Assembly: GCA_013289825.1 (NCBI GenBank)
Contig: JABCZF010000004.1
Coordinates: forward strand, 1-64,000
Direction: 5' to 3'
Length of the DNA: 64,000 nucleotides
Origin: Acidobacteriota bacterium
GTDB taxonomy: Bacteria > Acidobacteriota > Terriglobia > Acidiferrales > UBA7541
A program made the position numbers and the translations under genes. Each line of letters begins with the position of its first letter. Within the stretch, counting starts at the first letter, position 1. Positions 63,355 to 64,000 of the stretch are shown piece by piece. The notes beneath the pieces were generated by a model. The model made no database searches. It saw nothing but the letters and a program-made list of their open reading frames with translations, and was not told the origin of the DNA.

Positions 63355-64000
63355 CTAGTTCACCAGGGGCGCATGTGCATACTTTCGGCGAATCTCGGCG
63401 GCCATGCCCAGCACAGTTTCGAGCCGCTCGGAATCAATCCCCGGGTCGGCCCCGGCTTTTTCGAGCGCCGCAAGGACCTCCTCCGTGGCGATATTGCCAA
63501 CGAGATGGTCTCCGGCAAATGGGCAACCGCCAAGTCCGGTCAACGCGCTATCGAATCGACGGCAGCCTGCTTCGTACGCGGCCAGAATTTTTGTTTCCGC
63601 ATCTTCCGGGCGGCTGTGCAAGTGCACCCCAAGCTCGATTCCTCGGAATTCGTCTTTCACTTGGCGATAAAGCTCGCCGACAAGTTCCGGCGAAGCGGTG
63701 CCCACGGTATCTGCGAGTGAAACCGTGCGAACGCGAATTCCTTCCAGCCACGCTAGCGCGTCCGCGACGATTTCCGGTCCCCAGGGTTCGTCATAGGGAT
63801 TGCCGAAGGCCATCGAAATGTAAACCACGAGATCTTTCCCTGCGACCAGAGTTTCCTTTCGCAGTTTTTCGACGAACAAGCGCGATTCGTTCCGCGTCAT
63901 GTTGGCATTCGCCCGTCGGAAATAGGCCGAAATCGAATAGGGATATCCAATGGTACGAACACCCGGAGTCGCCAGCGCGCGCTCCAGCCCCTTTTCGTTC
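63355..64000 (-). CDS. Hydroxymethylglutaryl-CoA lyase, C-terminal part (cut by window edge)
   Basis: The frame is open to position 64000 and continues outside. Visible motifs: SISAYFRRANANMTRNES, YISMAFGNPYDEPWGPE, SLADTVGTASPELV, ELGVHLHSRPEDA (metal His), and GLGGCPFAGDHLVGNIATEEV with the active-site Cys loop. Cleaves HMG-CoA to acetoacetate and acetyl-CoA in leucine catabolism. About 215 of ~300 residues are present. Confidence 0.93.
   Translation of the reverse strand, partial: NEKGLERALATPGVRTIGYPYSISAYFRRANANMTRNESRLFVEKLRKETLVAGKDLVVYISMAFGNPYDEPWGPEIVADALAWLEGIRVRTVSLADTVGTASPELVGELYRQVKDEFRGIELGVHLHSRPEDAETKILAAYEAGCRRFDSALTGLGGCPFAGDHLVGNIATEEVLAALEKAGADPGIDSERLETVLGMAAEIRRKYAHAPLVN

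Noticed and set aside
1..64000. CRISPR array
   Set aside because: No run of regularly spaced short repeats was seen anywhere in the window.

Overview
The window looks like a chromosomal segment of an Acidobacteriota bacterium. This is inferred from the gene families (Oar-like TonB receptor with a carboxypeptidase-regulatory domain, propeller-type hybrid sensors with Y_Y_Y domains, DcaP-like porin, DoxX-like and P460 proteins); no ribosomal or marker gene confirms it. About two thirds of the window (1847-44558) is a genomic island. It is bounded by a 50-bp direct repeat that is the 3' part of tRNA-Ala(CGC). The intact tRNA gene, with encoded CCA and a clear promoter, lies at the right end (44559-44634). 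Its 3'-end copies lie at the left (1847-1896 and, shorter, 746-790). The left edge also carries the catalytic-tyrosine tail of a tyrosine recombinase (1690-1911), the first codons of an IS110-type transposase (1-50), and a ~571-bp duplication (219-790 and 44033-44603) that includes a small ParB-like gene. The right-hand copy of that gene is frameshifted.

Island, left to right. (a) 2327-5485: TonB-dependent receptor. (b) 5709-15328: two paralogous signalling modules, each a propeller histidine kinase, a NarL/LuxR response regulator and a DoxX-like membrane protein, separated by a GH16-like lipoprotein; the first kinase is split by a one-base frameshift. (c) 15758-19863: a sigma-54 enhancer-binding protein, a GG-N10-GC promoter, two cytochrome P460-family proteins and a beta-propeller (lactonase-like) protein. 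(d) 20038-25179: complete urease cluster ureDABCEFG. (e) 25253-26589: sulfite-oxidase-like molybdoenzyme with a ferredoxin-reductase partner. (f) 26692-31635: DM13 protein, YkgB/DUF417 protein, ECF sigma factor, crotonase-fold protein and two SDRs. (g) 31834-40421: DcaP-like porin divergent from a ThDP 2-oxo-acid decarboxylase, followed by a tri-haem cytochrome c, a 2Fe-2S subunit and a Tat-exported molybdenum aldehyde dehydrogenase, which could form a 2-oxo acid to aldehyde to acid route. (h) 41051-43987: a VOC protein and a set of small secreted or membrane proteins of unknown function.

Right of the tRNA the genes look like core genome. They are ctpA (minus) divergent from tatB-tatC, an M28 peptidase, aroB and menG/ubiE; then a minus-strand operon of prepilin peptidase, PAS histidine kinase, coiled-coil protein and NtrC-type regulator; then an alpha/beta hydrolase, a PIN-toxin remnant, a SUKH-like protein with an NAD(P)-binding epimerase-like protein, and a TlpA-like thioredoxin. 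The window ends in a tightly overlapped minus-strand operon (HMG-CoA lyase, enoyl-CoA hydratase, thioesterase, histidine ammonia-lyase). A 600-bp convergent intergenic region (59792-60396) contains several strong inverted repeats and may encode a structured RNA.

All assignments come from reading the sequence and recognising motifs. No database search was run.
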